Shown piece by piece: positions 5,874 to 15,600 of a stretch of DNA of 21,346 bases. The translations under genes and the position numbers were made by a program. The stretch's first letter is position 1, and the number at the start of each line of letters is the position of its first letter. The notes under the pieces are model-generated. The model ran no database searches. It saw nothing but the letters and a program-made list of their open reading frames with translations, and was not told the DNA's origin. This stretch comes from a virus, in IMG/VR virus record IMGVR_UViG_3300042515_001155, positions 1 to 21,346 of that record. The stretch is one strand, 5' to 3'.

Positions 5874-6872
5874 CTAATATATTTTGTAGTCCTGGATCTG
5901 AAAGTTGCGCACCTGCACCTTCTTGTTCTGGAACACCTTGATATGCGCAAAGCCGTGCTGATAATTTGAGACCAGCGGATTGTAGTCCGGCTTGAGTTCA
6001 CACAGGCATCCGGTCGACCATGTGCCGGTTACATCGCCATCCATGTTGACCTCGGTATGGCTGCTGTGCCTGTGGACGTGTCCTATGATCACGCTCTGCT
6101 TGGCCTTCATCCAGGCGCCTCTTGAACTATTCACGGGACTGAAGAATCCGCGCATGAGGTGATGGCCGTGCGTGATGGACAGGTTCCCGGCCTTGACATG
6201 GATCTTGTCGTCGATGATCACTACGCCTTCCTCGTTTAGCCTGAGGCGCTGCTCCAGGTGGTAGTATTCGTCATCGAATATTTCATAGACTTTTGTCATC
6301 AGCCACTTCTCGTACCTGACGCAATGGTTGCCCTTTAGCCAATAGATGGCAGCCTCCGGGAATGTCCTTCTGAATATGCGAAGGACCTCCTTGGCGGTAT
6401 CGAGTTCGTATTTCACACTGCGCTTGCGGGGATCCTTGTCGAACTTACTCAGCATGTGGAAGTCTATGAGGTCGCCGTTGATGAAGATGCAGTTGATGTC
6501 ATTGTCAAGGCCGTAGTCAAGTGCAATCTCAATGGCCTTGACGTCGTGGTACGGGATGTGCAGGTCGCTTATGAGCAGTATGTTGTTGCAGGACTCGGGA
6601 AGTAGGAACGGCTTTCGGTCCGCCCGGCTTGACTCCGGGATGTTGTACGGCGCCCTGGGTCTTTCTGGCCCCATGAGTGCTAACTTTTTGGGGGTAGGCT
6701 TCCCAATTTTGAATTCGATATACCTTAGTGCGCTTCTTGCCGCCTCAACACCGGAAAACAAAAGAGGGTTCTCCTTTGCCATGATCCTTGCGAGCTTGAG
6801 TGTCGGCATCTTATTGCCGTATTTTTCACGATACTCCCTGGCAAGATTGGTAATGGTGAATTTCTCAGACAT
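5874..6872 (-). CDS. Calcineurin-like metallophosphoesterase with N-terminal helical domain
   Basis: A 332-aa protein. Residues about 95-275 carry the complete metallophosphoesterase signature: SDLH (102-105), NGDL (132-135), GNH (181-183), THGHH (234-238) and GHVH (264-267). These residues bind two metal ions and hydrolyse phosphomono- or diesters. Substrates in the superfamily range from proteins to nucleic acids and cyclic nucleotides, and the subfamily cannot be decided here. Residues 1-60 form a separate basic helical region (LAREYREKYGNKMPTLKLAR) that may bind nucleic acid. The gene lies 10 nt after the spanin-like gene and 2 nt before the peptidase, so all three are co-transcribed late. 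DNA-end processing or removal of a host signalling nucleotide are both plausible. Confidence 0.92.
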   Translation of the reverse strand: MSEKFTITNLAREYREKYGNKMPTLKLARIMAKENPLLFSGVEAARSALRYIEFKIGKPTPKKLALMGPERPRAPYNIPESSRADRKPFLLPESCNNILLISDLHIPYHDVKAIEIALDYGLDNDINCIFINGDLIDFHMLSKFDKDPRKRSVKYELDTAKEVLRIFRRTFPEAAIYWLKGNHCVRYEKWLMTKVYEIFDDEYYHLEQRLRLNEEGVVIIDDKIHVKAGNLSITHGHHLMRGFFSPVNSSRGAWMKAKQSVIIGHVHRHSSHTEVNMDGDVTGTWSTGCLCELKPDYNPLVSNYQHGFAHIKVFQNKKVQVRNFQIQDYKIY

Positions 6873-6882
6873 TGGATTGTTT

Positions 6883-7533
6883 TCAGTTGCCGATCAGCAA
6901 ACCAAGGATAAAGGCCACAAGTATTCCGAACCAGCCAGTCTCTTTGCTTTTCTTGTGGCGACTTTTCTCCTCGGTATATTGCGTCGATATTTGTTTTATC
7001 GTGCTGTCGGCGGATTTGTATTTCACGGTTTGCGAATCGATAATCACGTCCTTGATGGCAATGATGCTGTCCTTGATTTCTATGGTTTCATTCTTCGCCG
7101 TGATGAACCTGGTGTACTGGGAGTCCAGGTCCACAATCGCCTGGGACAATATCCCGTACTGCTCGGAGAGCGAGTCGCAGGACTGCAACATCCTGAGGGT
7201 GTCAAGCGCCTTCTTGGCATCGCGGTATAGTATCGCAAACTTGTCGGCCTTGTTTTTATTCGCTATGGTTTCCCTGCGCAGCGAGTCGCGCTGCATCTCC
7301 AGCAGACCAATGGTGCTGTCGTTGAGCTTGAGCGAGTCCATAAATTCCCCAATGCGGATATTGTAGTCCTCTAAACTCTGCTCATACGCCTTCTTGAGCA
7401 TGTCATATTGCTGCTGGGTGATGACAGGCCCGTTGTCCTTGTCAGGGTGACAGGACTTCCAGACGAACAGCGATGTGAAAAGGATGCCTACGCAGATTAA
7501 AGTGTACTTTAGGTATTGACCAAGGTTCTTCAT
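6883..7533 (-). CDS. Two-membrane-segment coiled-coil protein, candidate spanin
   Basis: A 216-aa protein with three parts. There is an N-terminal hydrophobic segment (about 9-24) ending at WKSC28, a long heptad-rich coiled coil (about 38-195), and a short C-terminal hydrophobic segment WFGILVAFILGLLIGN (201-216). Its ATG overlaps the endolysin TGA as ATGA. A protein anchored at both ends with a periplasm-spanning coil, directly after an endolysin, fits a unimolecular spanin, which fuses inner and outer membranes at the last step of lysis. C28 is not in a good lipobox (Lys at -2), so outer-membrane anchoring is uncertain. The N-terminal segment may instead be a plain membrane anchor, as in an Rz-like i-spanin. 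No separate o-spanin gene was recognised. Confidence 0.6.
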   Translation of the reverse strand: MKNLGQYLKYTLICVGILFTSLFVWKSCHPDKDNGPVITQQQYDMLKKAYEQSLEDYNIRIGEFMDSLKLNDSTIGLLEMQRDSLRRETIANKNKADKFAILYRDAKKALDTLRMLQSCDSLSEQYGILSQAIVDLDSQYTRFITAKNETIEIKDSIIAIKDVIIDSQTVKYKSADSTIKQISTQYTEEKSRHKKSKETGWFGILVAFILGLLIGN

Positions 7534-8045
7534 GGCGCATATATGAAACCGATCAGGTTGAGTCCGGATCCGGTCTGGTTAAAGAGTAGCGGTCTGCTTT
7601 TTCGCATTACGTATAACCCTTCCCTTGCCCCCGATGCGTTTGTGTTGCCCTCTATTGTCGGGAACTTACCCGTGGCCGCATTCATGCCGCCGGTGACAAT
7701 TCCGATATGCCCCTGCCACCCTGTTCCATAGCGCCATACCACAAGCGCACCGGGCCTGGGGACTGCACCGGTCTTGAAGATGTTGGAACCCTTGAAATTC
7801 GCCCATGTCGCCGTGGCGGATGGACTGAATAGTTTATCAAGAGCCGGCGCAAAGGTGCTTGGCTTCCCAAACGCCCTCTTCCATACCAGCTCAGTGAAGT
7901 ATGCGCACCAGGACTGCCCCTTGTCCCAACCCACCATGCGCATCTGTGCCTCGAATTTTGAATCAACGAAACCTGCATTACCCGGTATCTCCTGCTGACC
8001 CAGGTATCCTTCGGCGACCGATATGATCTTATCCTGGAGGGTCAT
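7530..8045 (-). CDS. CHAP-type endolysin
   Basis: A 171-aa peptidoglycan hydrolase of the NlpC/P60-CHAP superfamily. Catalytic C47 is in SWCAYFTELVW, H113 in WQGHIGIVTGG, and the polar residue is in IEGNTN (131-136). Such enzymes act as amidases or endopeptidases on wall peptides. There is no signal peptide or wall-binding domain, so a holin would have to release it. It overlaps the preceding gene by 4 nt (ATGA) and the spanin-like gene by 4 nt, placing it inside the lysis cassette. Confidence 0.9.
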   Translation of the reverse strand: MTLQDKIISVAEGYLGQQEIPGNAGFVDSKFEAQMRMVGWDKGQSWCAYFTELVWKRAFGKPSTFAPALDKLFSPSATATWANFKGSNIFKTGAVPRPGALVVWRYGTGWQGHIGIVTGGMNAATGKFPTIEGNTNASGAREGLYVMRKSRPLLFNQTGSGLNLIGFIYAP

Positions 8046-8527
8046 TTCATTTCGATTTTAATCTCATGCGGAGCAGCCTTGTTACCGCCGAAGTAGGTGT
8101 GCAGGGTGTAGCCTATCAATTTGTTGAAGTCCGATACCCGGATGATCTTGTAGGTTGATTTGTTCTGCTGCCTTACAGTGAAGATGTAGTTCTTGAATCC
8201 TACCTTGATTTCGCACTTGACGTACTCTCCGATGCCGACGCTGGCCACAAGCTGCGTAAGCCTTTCGCCACGATCATAACAGTACGCATGCAGTTCTATC
8301 TTCTCGGTTTCCGGGTTATAGACCCATCCGAACCTCGCCGAGTACCGGTGCAGATGTGGCAAATAGCCGACACCAAAGAGCTTGTTGATGTCACCCTGGT
8401 CGCCATCGCCAAGTATGTACTTTGCCGAGGCATGGAAATACACGGTCTTTCTGAATACCCTGCGCAGTGTCAGCATAGGGAAAATCGGGAAGAACCAATG
8501 ATTGCCCTTTTTGACCCTGTAAACCAT
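8042..8527 (-). CDS. Beta-rich protein in the lysis cassette, possible lectin/jelly-roll fold
   Basis: A 161-aa protein of unknown function. Alternating polar and hydrophobic strands run through residues 60-160, ending in GYTLHTYFGGNKAAPHEIKI. That ending recalls the last strands of concanavalin-like beta-sandwich domains in polysaccharide-active proteins. The match is from memory and weak. The frame is open back to 8689, but the ATG at 8527 overlaps the stop codon of the upstream gene (TGATG), and the upstream 54 residues are Cys/Arg/Pro-rich and lie over another gene. The start at 8527 is therefore chosen. The protein could bind or trim polysaccharide, or be a virion surface component. Confidence 0.75.
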   Translation of the reverse strand: MVYRVKKGNHWFFPIFPMLTLRRVFRKTVYFHASAKYILGDGDQGDINKLFGVGYLPHLHRYSARFGWVYNPETEKIELHAYCYDRGERLTQLVASVGIGEYVKCEIKVGFKNYIFTVRQQNKSTYKIIRVSDFNKLIGYTLHTYFGGNKAAPHEIKIEMK

Positions 8528-8808
8528 CAGTAGGTGTTGTTTCCGAAATTTATCAGCATCGCAAGTCCAAGTGCGACCAATGCCCCCATAAGGACGACAT
8601 ATCCGATGCCTTCCACTCTGCCACGGACAAGGGCGACAAATACTGCCAGGGATCCTCCGAAGCAAAACATACTCAGTACCACCATCCACACAGGCGTCAG
8701 CACCATATTCTGATGGAACTCAGAGTCGGGACTTACAAGGCCATAGACCAGTCCCGCAACAACAATTAGCGATATGAGTGCGCCCACTACGGCTGTACTC
8801 TTTTTCAT
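8527..8808 (-). CDS. Small three-TM membrane protein, holin-like
   Basis: A 93-aa protein with predicted membrane segments at about 5-25, 39-60 and 67-87, and a short MKKS basic start. Size and topology match class I holins, but no family signature is recognised. It overlaps the upstream coiled-coil gene by 4 nt and the downstream gene by 1 nt. It is one of four consecutive small membrane-protein genes upstream of the endolysin. Confidence 0.75.
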   Translation of the reverse strand: MKKSTAVVGALISLIVVAGLVYGLVSPDSEFHQNMVLTPVWMVVLSMFCFGGSLAVFVALVRGRVEGIGYVVLMGALVALGLAMLINFGNNTY

Positions 8809-9032
8809 AGACTATCCCTGTTTGCTTTGTTTTCAAGTTTGATCTCGATGGCGTTGAGCTTGTCCATGACCTTGTCGAACTTTGAGTATATCTCGTCGTC
8901 CTGCTTTTCTACCGCCCTTAGTCTCACATCGATCTCCCGGAGCTTGATCTGTATGTCGCTCCATAGCTTGAACAGACCCACCCCGAAGGTTACGGATTGG
9001 ATTCCGATGGTCAGGATCATGTCGTTAGTCAT
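8805..9032 (-). CDS. Short N-terminal-anchor coiled-coil protein
   Basis: A 75-aa protein with a weak hydrophobic segment (about 6-23) followed by a charged heptad-repeat helix (28-70: IQIKLREIDVRLRAVEKQ). The layout is the mirror of XhlA-type lysis proteins and of some antiholins, but there is no direct family match. It lies 22 nt after the 87-aa holin-like gene and overlaps the next gene by 4 nt. Confidence 0.7.
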   Translation of the reverse strand: MTNDMILTIGIQSVTFGVGLFKLWSDIQIKLREIDVRLRAVEKQDDEIYSKFDKVMDKLNAIEIKLENKANRDSL

Positions 9033-9054
9033 CTCCCCGTGGTTTCAGCAGTTG

Positions 9055-9318
9055 TTATCCTATCTTGTTTTCTGCCTTTACCCGACCCCAGATGGCATAC
9101 AGGGAACCAAGCGCCTGCAGGACTAAGCCTACTACGGCATCCCATGACCCCTTTGCTGCATTGATGGCGTCGACATGGTCTTTGATCTGGTCAAAGTCCG
9201 GATTGTCCGGCAGCACGGGTTGGCTGACCCCGAACTTTTGCAGGGCGAATCCTGCGAGTGCGATGAGGATGCCCCAAATGGTTTTACTCTGCCACCAAGG
9301 TTTGGTACTTGTATCCAT
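9055..9318 (-). CDS. Holin-like two-TM protein
   Basis: An 87-aa protein beginning KPWWQSKTIWGILIALAGF and ending LGSLYAIWGRVKAENKI, with membrane segments near 12-29 and 61-79. The SKTIWG opening and the WGRVKAxxKI end are recurrent in short phage membrane proteins placed next to endolysins and usually called holins. It is the best holin candidate of the four small membrane proteins. It starts 2 nt after the preceding gene. Confidence 0.78.
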   Translation of the reverse strand: MDTSTKPWWQSKTIWGILIALAGFALQKFGVSQPVLPDNPDFDQIKDHVDAINAAKGSWDAVVGLVLQALGSLYAIWGRVKAENKIG

Positions 9319-9320
9319 TG

Positions 9321-9581
9321 CTATTGATTTATCTGTTTTTCGTCAGGGTACTCCTCTCCCGTTCCAAGGAACATACCAATTGCCTTGACGACCGACATGG
9401 TAAACATGACCGTACCGCCGGCTATATTGGCCACGCTGTCCGGCCAGTTGAGATTGGAGCCGATAAGCACAAGAAATCCGGTTGTGGCTGGCGCAAGTAC
9501 TATGATGTACGCCCGCTCGAAATTCCTCCACCATTTAGGTGCCGGGGAATTGATCTGGTCCGTTCCGAACTTTACGCTCAT
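9321..9581 (-). CDS. Small two-TM membrane protein
   Basis: An 86-aa protein with a short polar start (NSPAPKWWRNFERA), two hydrophobic segments (about 24-41 and 50-73) and an acidic tail. The PAPKWWR opening resembles small membrane proteins I recall from Bacteroidota phages. It is the first gene after the giant protein, 54 nt downstream, and the first of the lysis cassette. It may be a holin or antiholin. Confidence 0.75.
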   Translation of the reverse strand: MSVKFGTDQINSPAPKWWRNFERAYIIVLAPATTGFLVLIGSNLNWPDSVANIAGGTVMFTMSVVKAIGMFLGTGEEYPDEKQINQ

Positions 9582-9635
9582 GGTGCGAATTTACTCATTT
9601 TTTACGTAGATACGCATTAAAAAAAAGGCAACATA

Positions 9636-12600
9636 TCACAGCCCTCTTGCTCTTCCGCTGAGTGCATTTACAGCACGCCGCATTCTTGGACTCGCCCTGC
9701 GGATCTCCGGCTTGTTATTGGACTTGGTGCCGGCATCCCTGATGGCCCTCTCCATTGCGTATTCCATGTTCAGCAAGTCGCCTTGTCCAAGCATCCAGGT
9801 GGCCAGCTTTACCTTGTCCATCTGGTCAAGTGCGGCGTTGGCTTCCGGTGTCATCTCCTTGTTGCTGCGCTCCTTGAAGGCTTCAACAAAGGTGTCAAAC
9901 AATCCGAAGTACAGATCGGCGGCACCCAGGTTGGCGGATGATCCGATGTAATATGGCTTGTACCTTGTCTCCAAGGCAGTACCCTTTAGCGTTGTCTTGC
10001 TGTCTTTCTTTCGCTGCTCCTCACCGCCGGCAGCAATGTTCGCATATACGTTGTATGCTTCATTACCTGCCACTTTAGCCAGACCTTCTATGGGCGTTGG
10101 CATCCATCCTACAAATGCGTCCGCAATGGCGTTCATTATGAATTTTGTGCGCACCTTCTGAGCTTTCTTCTTTTTTTCCTCATCGCTATCCTCTTGGGGC
10201 GCTATGCCAAAAATGAGTTCCGTAAGCATTCTGCCCACGGGATCCATCAGATAATATCCAAGCGCCACCTTTGATGCGTTAAATATGAGGATCTGTGTGA
10301 AGTATGACATTGCCTTTTTAGCAGCATCCATGCGCTCATCGTTGCTGATTTTCCCTTCCTTTGTTATGAATATGCTCCAGTTGTTTTGGAACTGCATGGC
10401 GGCGTTCAGGGAGAAACCCTTTAGGAACATAAGGTTTTTGAATATTTGGTCATTTATATCGGCATCTATCTGCTGCACCCTGGTGTATGGTGCGCGTTCA
10501 GCTGCAACAGATGAGTTATTCAGCATCTCGGTAATGTTGAGCGCATGGGCAACAGATAGCCTGTCAGCGGCTCCAACCTTTGTGATATCAAAGTCTCCAG
10601 GCGTCTTGAGGTTCCCCTGGTTTACCTCGTAGTCGATGTAGGCCGTCAGTGCGTTGATCATATAGGCTGCCCGGTCAGACTTCTTCATCGCCCATTCACC
10701 AATCCTTGCAGGCGTGTACTTATCCTTTATCTCCGACGCCTTCAGCAGGAACTCATAGGACTTCTCGTATTCGCTGAACATCTTGTTCATCTTGTCCAGA
10801 TACTCCTCACCCATTGTCGAGCGGAAGTCCGCCTCAAAGTTGTTCATGAACTCCATCAGTGCGTCATGCTTTGCCCTGTCGAACATGGCTTCGGTGAACA
10901 CACGAATCGCCGCCGCCGTGGACTTCGGACCGGATACAAGCATGCCCGCCCCAAGGTTCGGCACGATTTGCTTAACGATTTGCGTGGTGTTGTTCAGTAT
11001 CGTCTTTGTCATGCCGGACATGCCCCATTGCAGTAGCCTGATACCAAAACCCCTGAAGTCCTTGTACAGATAGGGCGCCTGTACACGATCCCTTATGACA
11101 TCGGCAAGCCTTGACAGTACCTGATCGTACTGAGATGCCTCACCGCGTGACTTGTTCTTGATCACCTCGAACCTGTCCTCAAAACCATATATGGATTCAT
11201 TGTACACGCCGTTGATGAAATCCCGGAACTCGTTTGAATTTATGAGGTATGATAGTGTCTTCAATGTCATGCCCGCCTCCACTGCCATGTTGGACTCGAA
11301 GTACGCCGACATGAAGTTGTTGGTGGCATCCATTGAATAATAGAAGTTGTTCGGATCCGCCAGCCTGGTGCGCATCTGAAAACGATCCGATGGCCTTGAG
11401 CTTACCTTGTGCCTTCCGCCACCGCCACCAAAATTTCCGTTACCAATCTCCTCGATTTGTGCAGCACCGGTCAGGTTGCTGCTCTTGAATGATATCGGTA
11501 TCTGAGGGGCATAGTTCTTGCGTCCATCGAATGGAATACCATACAGGCTTTCCGATACATGGCGCATCTGTGCAAGATGTTCCGGATTGCTGAACTTGTC
11601 GGCAATGTAATTGTACAATTCAAGTTCGGTTTGCACAAGTTGCCTCTTTAGGTCATCAAGCATCTGAGAAGCATCGGTCATATTTACGACCTTGTCAGTA
11701 AACTGGACATCCTCAATGTATAGTTTGAGGTTGGCAAGACGTTCATTGTACTGCTCCCTGCTGATCACGCCTCGATTGAGCTGGTCAAGCAGCACTTGCT
11801 TTCCGGCGGTGTTATCTATCTTCCATTGAGAGACAAGGCCCATAGACTGCAATGCCTCAAGCGTACGCAATGCTTCGTCCATCATGTAGTGTGACCTCTT
11901 GCCTGCGCTCTCGTTGTCTTTTCCCTCCTTGAACAGCCTTTGTACTGCACCCTGCACCATGTTGTTGAGCCTGCTTCTGAAATCCGTCTCGGCACTGATG
12001 GCATCTCCGGCTCCCGGTTTTGATTCGGGCGATTCTGTTGACTGGTTGAGGAATTGAAATACGCCTACACGGATATTGGACATCTGAGGATCCCTGAACT
12101 TTGCTATGATTTTTTGTACCTGCTCCTGCACCCCGTTCTTGTCATGGAATATGCGCTGAACCTTGTTTACTTTTTGCTGGAAATCAAGCCATATCTTTTC
12201 CCTGAATTTTGCAGCATCATTCTCGCTATAAGTAAGACCGGCAAACAATGCTCCAATGGTCTTCGCCTTCTTGTATTTCGCATAGCGAATGCGTATCGGA
12301 TTGTTTTTAAGTGACAGCCTCTTGTTCAGTGCGGTATGATACGCGATGAACCTGCCCGCACCCATGATGTTTCCGTCAAGTACGATATTGTTCAGCAGGA
12401 TGTTTAGGTCGTTGATGTCCTCGGCCTTCATTATTGAAGTGTCGAGCGTCAGCAGTGTCCTTGCAATGTTCCGCTTGTTCTTGTAGTCCGGATTACCGGG
12501 GTCTCCGGCATACATAGCATCGAGATCCTTCAGATAGTCTATAAGGCGTTCGCGCTGTATATCTATGAGCGCCTTTAATTTGTCAAGCGGAACATCGTTC

Positions 12601-15600
12601 TTGGCGCTCTTTGCCTGCTTGGCATTGAGTTCCTTTGCGTCCCTGAGATCCTGCTGATACTCTACCCATTCATCGTATGTCCCCGTGAATGATCCGGCAC
12701 TTACGCTCGCCTGGTACTTTGCCATGTCACGCTCGGACTCGTCTCTTGCAATCTCAGCCTTTATGTCACCAATAAATTTGGCAAGGTTCTCCATCAATAC
12801 CTGATCCATTTTCCTTACGCCCTGCTTGGTTCCGTACTCCTGCATAACCAATTCAAGCATATCGCGGATATTCCTAACGGTATCGATATTCGGGAATCCA
12901 GGGTTTGCCTGGTTGGTCATCCCGGCACGAATAATTTTCGTTGGAGACAGCAGATCAATAGTGGCGAGCAACGCCTGATACGATGCGTTCAGTGTCTTTG
13001 ACTTGCGCCTGAACTTTTGAAACTTCTTGAGCGTTTCGTTATACGCCTTGATGTCATTCGCATTTTTCTGCTCAATGATAATGTTGTCTATTGCTTCGGC
13101 AATGTCAAGCGCATCAGCCACCCACGCATCCACATTCGGCATTGTTGCTAAATGTGATAATTGATTGATGAGTTTTGCCACTCTGCCTTTGGTGAGGTCA
13201 ATCCCGTTCTCTCGGAAATACTTCTTTGCTTCCTGCAATATATCCTCGATGATGCCGGCGGTTTTCCTCTGCGCAAAATTGATCTTGCTGAACATTTCCC
13301 GGAATGACATCCGCTCACCCGGCGTGAATGACCGCTTGCCGCCTTCTCCCTTGAAGTCATTGTTTGCCGCCTTGATGTTGTCGGCCATCTGCCTGCGCCT
13401 TGTCGGGGCGGCCATGATACCGTTATCGATGAGTACCTGGCGAAGTGATGCTTCGATCTCCTTGTCGGTGTATTTCTCCCCCTGCATGTTGGCACGTGCG
13501 TATTCCACGCCGGCTGTAATGGCGTCAGCCAGTGATCCACCGGCCTCGATGAGTGTGGCGATGGTTTCCATCATGCCATCCCAGATGCCAACAAAGATGC
13601 CAAGGCCACCAAGCAGCTTATCTCCACCCGACTTCAGTGACCTAAATCCGTCAGCAAGTTTTTGCGCACTCTCCGAATAGGTTGGCGTAGGCTCAAAGAC
13701 GTCGAACAAGGATCCAGTGGTGGGCGCTCCGGTGAACTTTCCTTTATTGCGGTAAATGTCCTCCAGCTGCTTTTGCAGCGCCTTGCGCTCGGCATCCAGT
13801 TTGGCTATCTTTTCATCCGCTATGCGCCTTGCGCTTTCGTAGTCTCTGCTCTCGGTGGAGATGTAGTTGGGGTTCTGCGGATTGTTGAACCTGTCATTGA
13901 GCGCATTGATCTGATCCTGTCGATCAAGTATCTCGGCTTTCTTGTTGGCAACCTCCTCGTCATATGCCGCCTCGCCCTGTGTCTTGAACTTGAACCTGGC
14001 GATATTAAGTGGCTGGTCCGGCAGCATTGGATTGACTACCGACCTTACCTTTTGTAGAAAATCATTCTTTGTCGTGATACGCTTTGACGCATTTTTGTCA
14101 TACAGGAAATTAAACAATTCGTCTTCATGCGTATCTGTCAAACCGTTAATTGTTCGACGCGCCTCACCTATCCAATCAGCTCGTTGCTCATTTTCTTTTT
14201 GTGTTTGCCGGTCAGGAGCATCTTCAAACTTTAAAAGGTTGCCTATCGTCTTTCCTGCAGGGTTTAGGGACGCAAGATTCTGAATGAAGGTTTTATTCTT
14301 GCCTTCGGTACTTAGGTAGTCATTGATTTTTTCCTTGGTAGCACGGCCTTTTATCAACTCTCTTAAACGCTTTGCCTTATCGAGCAAAGTGTCCATATTG
14401 CGATTAGAGTTTGCCTCATCTTTTGCGAATTCAATGGCTTGCTCTTCGGTAAAGTCATTGGTTCTATCAATGATTTTTACCGTTTTCCTGTTTGCCCCCT
14501 TGGCGCCGTAATACCTGTGATGCCCGCTAAGAACATACAATTTGCCGTCCTTTGGATCGCGCCAAACATGGATTGGATCCTGGGTCGCATCATTCCACTT
14601 GTTTATAATATTGTTCAGGGTTTCCTGTACAAGTTTTGTTCTATTCTGAAACCGCTTCTCATCGGTGTGTAGGCTGCTCAACGGAACAACCTGCACATCC
14701 GTGGCGGCATTGATCAGTTCGTCTGCTTGTCGGACTGCTGCATTGAGTTCAGCTTTGCTATCGCTTTCTGCTTTGCCTTCAACAGCCGCGACACTTGGTT
14801 CTTGCTCAGTGTTATCTTCTTCTGTGAGTTTTTCTGTGAGCTTGTCGTTTTCTGCTGCATCACTAACTATTTTTGGTTTGGGTGAAGTTACGGGTGATTC
14901 GCTATCCATTTGTGCCATTTTCTCCGCCTCTTTCATGGCCTTGTTGGTCTCTGCCTTGAACTTGGGGTTCTTTGCGGATAGGGCGACACGCTTCTCCAGG
15001 ATCCGGTCATACAGGCTATTGAACTCATCGAATGACAGCAGGCCCTCATTCTTGGCTGCTATCAGCCTGTTCATCATCGCCGTGAGCTTCTTGTCACGCC
15101 CCTCGTCGGTTGACAGCTTGGGGTATATGGATAGATCGTTGTTGAATTTATTGACAAAGTCCGCCTTTCCTAACCTTGCCGCATCCTCCTTAACCTGCCC
15201 GGCCTCCTGCTGAGAGGGCGCGGTGGCAGCAGGCTGCGCACCAGTCGCGGGTTCCTGACGTCCTGCAATGGTCACGACATTGGTTTCGGGTGTCATGCCC
15301 GGCATCTGGACACTGATTGCAGGAGCAGGTTTAGAACCCTGCCCCTGCTGATTGGATGCTTGATTGTCTTGGGTCAGCACATTTTCTTGCCGCCCTTCTT
15401 CTTGCCCTTTGCCATCGTTTTGTGTTGGGGGGATGATTGCAATATTGCCTTTTGTTGTAAGCTCCTGAGTATTTTCCTGCGGTAATGAGACAAAAGGTTT
15501 CTGCGTTTCAACAGGCGCGGACGGCTTCGGTCTTTTTACGGTGACGACCAGGCCCGGTATTTCATCTTCACTTGCCGGCATCTGTACAAATGTCCCTGCT

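Noticed and set aside
6532-7366. Two plus-strand open frames (232 and 164 codons) over the phosphoesterase and spanin-like genes
   Set aside because: They lie antisense to two clearly coding genes, lack motifs and have no leader or operon context.
7440-7460. Lipoprotein signal for the spanin-like protein ending at Cys28
   Set aside because: The residues before the Cys are W-K-S; Lys at -2 and Trp at -3 do not fit a lipobox.
8528-8689. N-terminal extension of the beta-rich lysis-cassette protein
   Set aside because: It overlaps the three-TM gene in another frame and reads Cys/Arg/Pro-rich, while the ATG at 8527 forms a TGATG junction with the upstream stop.
9582-9635. Promoter or terminator between the giant gene and the lysis cassette
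   Set aside because: The 54-nt gap has an A/T run but no hairpin before it and no TAnnTTTG element on the minus strand.
13148-13680. Open frames on both strands inside the giant gene
   Set aside because: Composition-driven shadows of the 3073-aa frame, with no family features.
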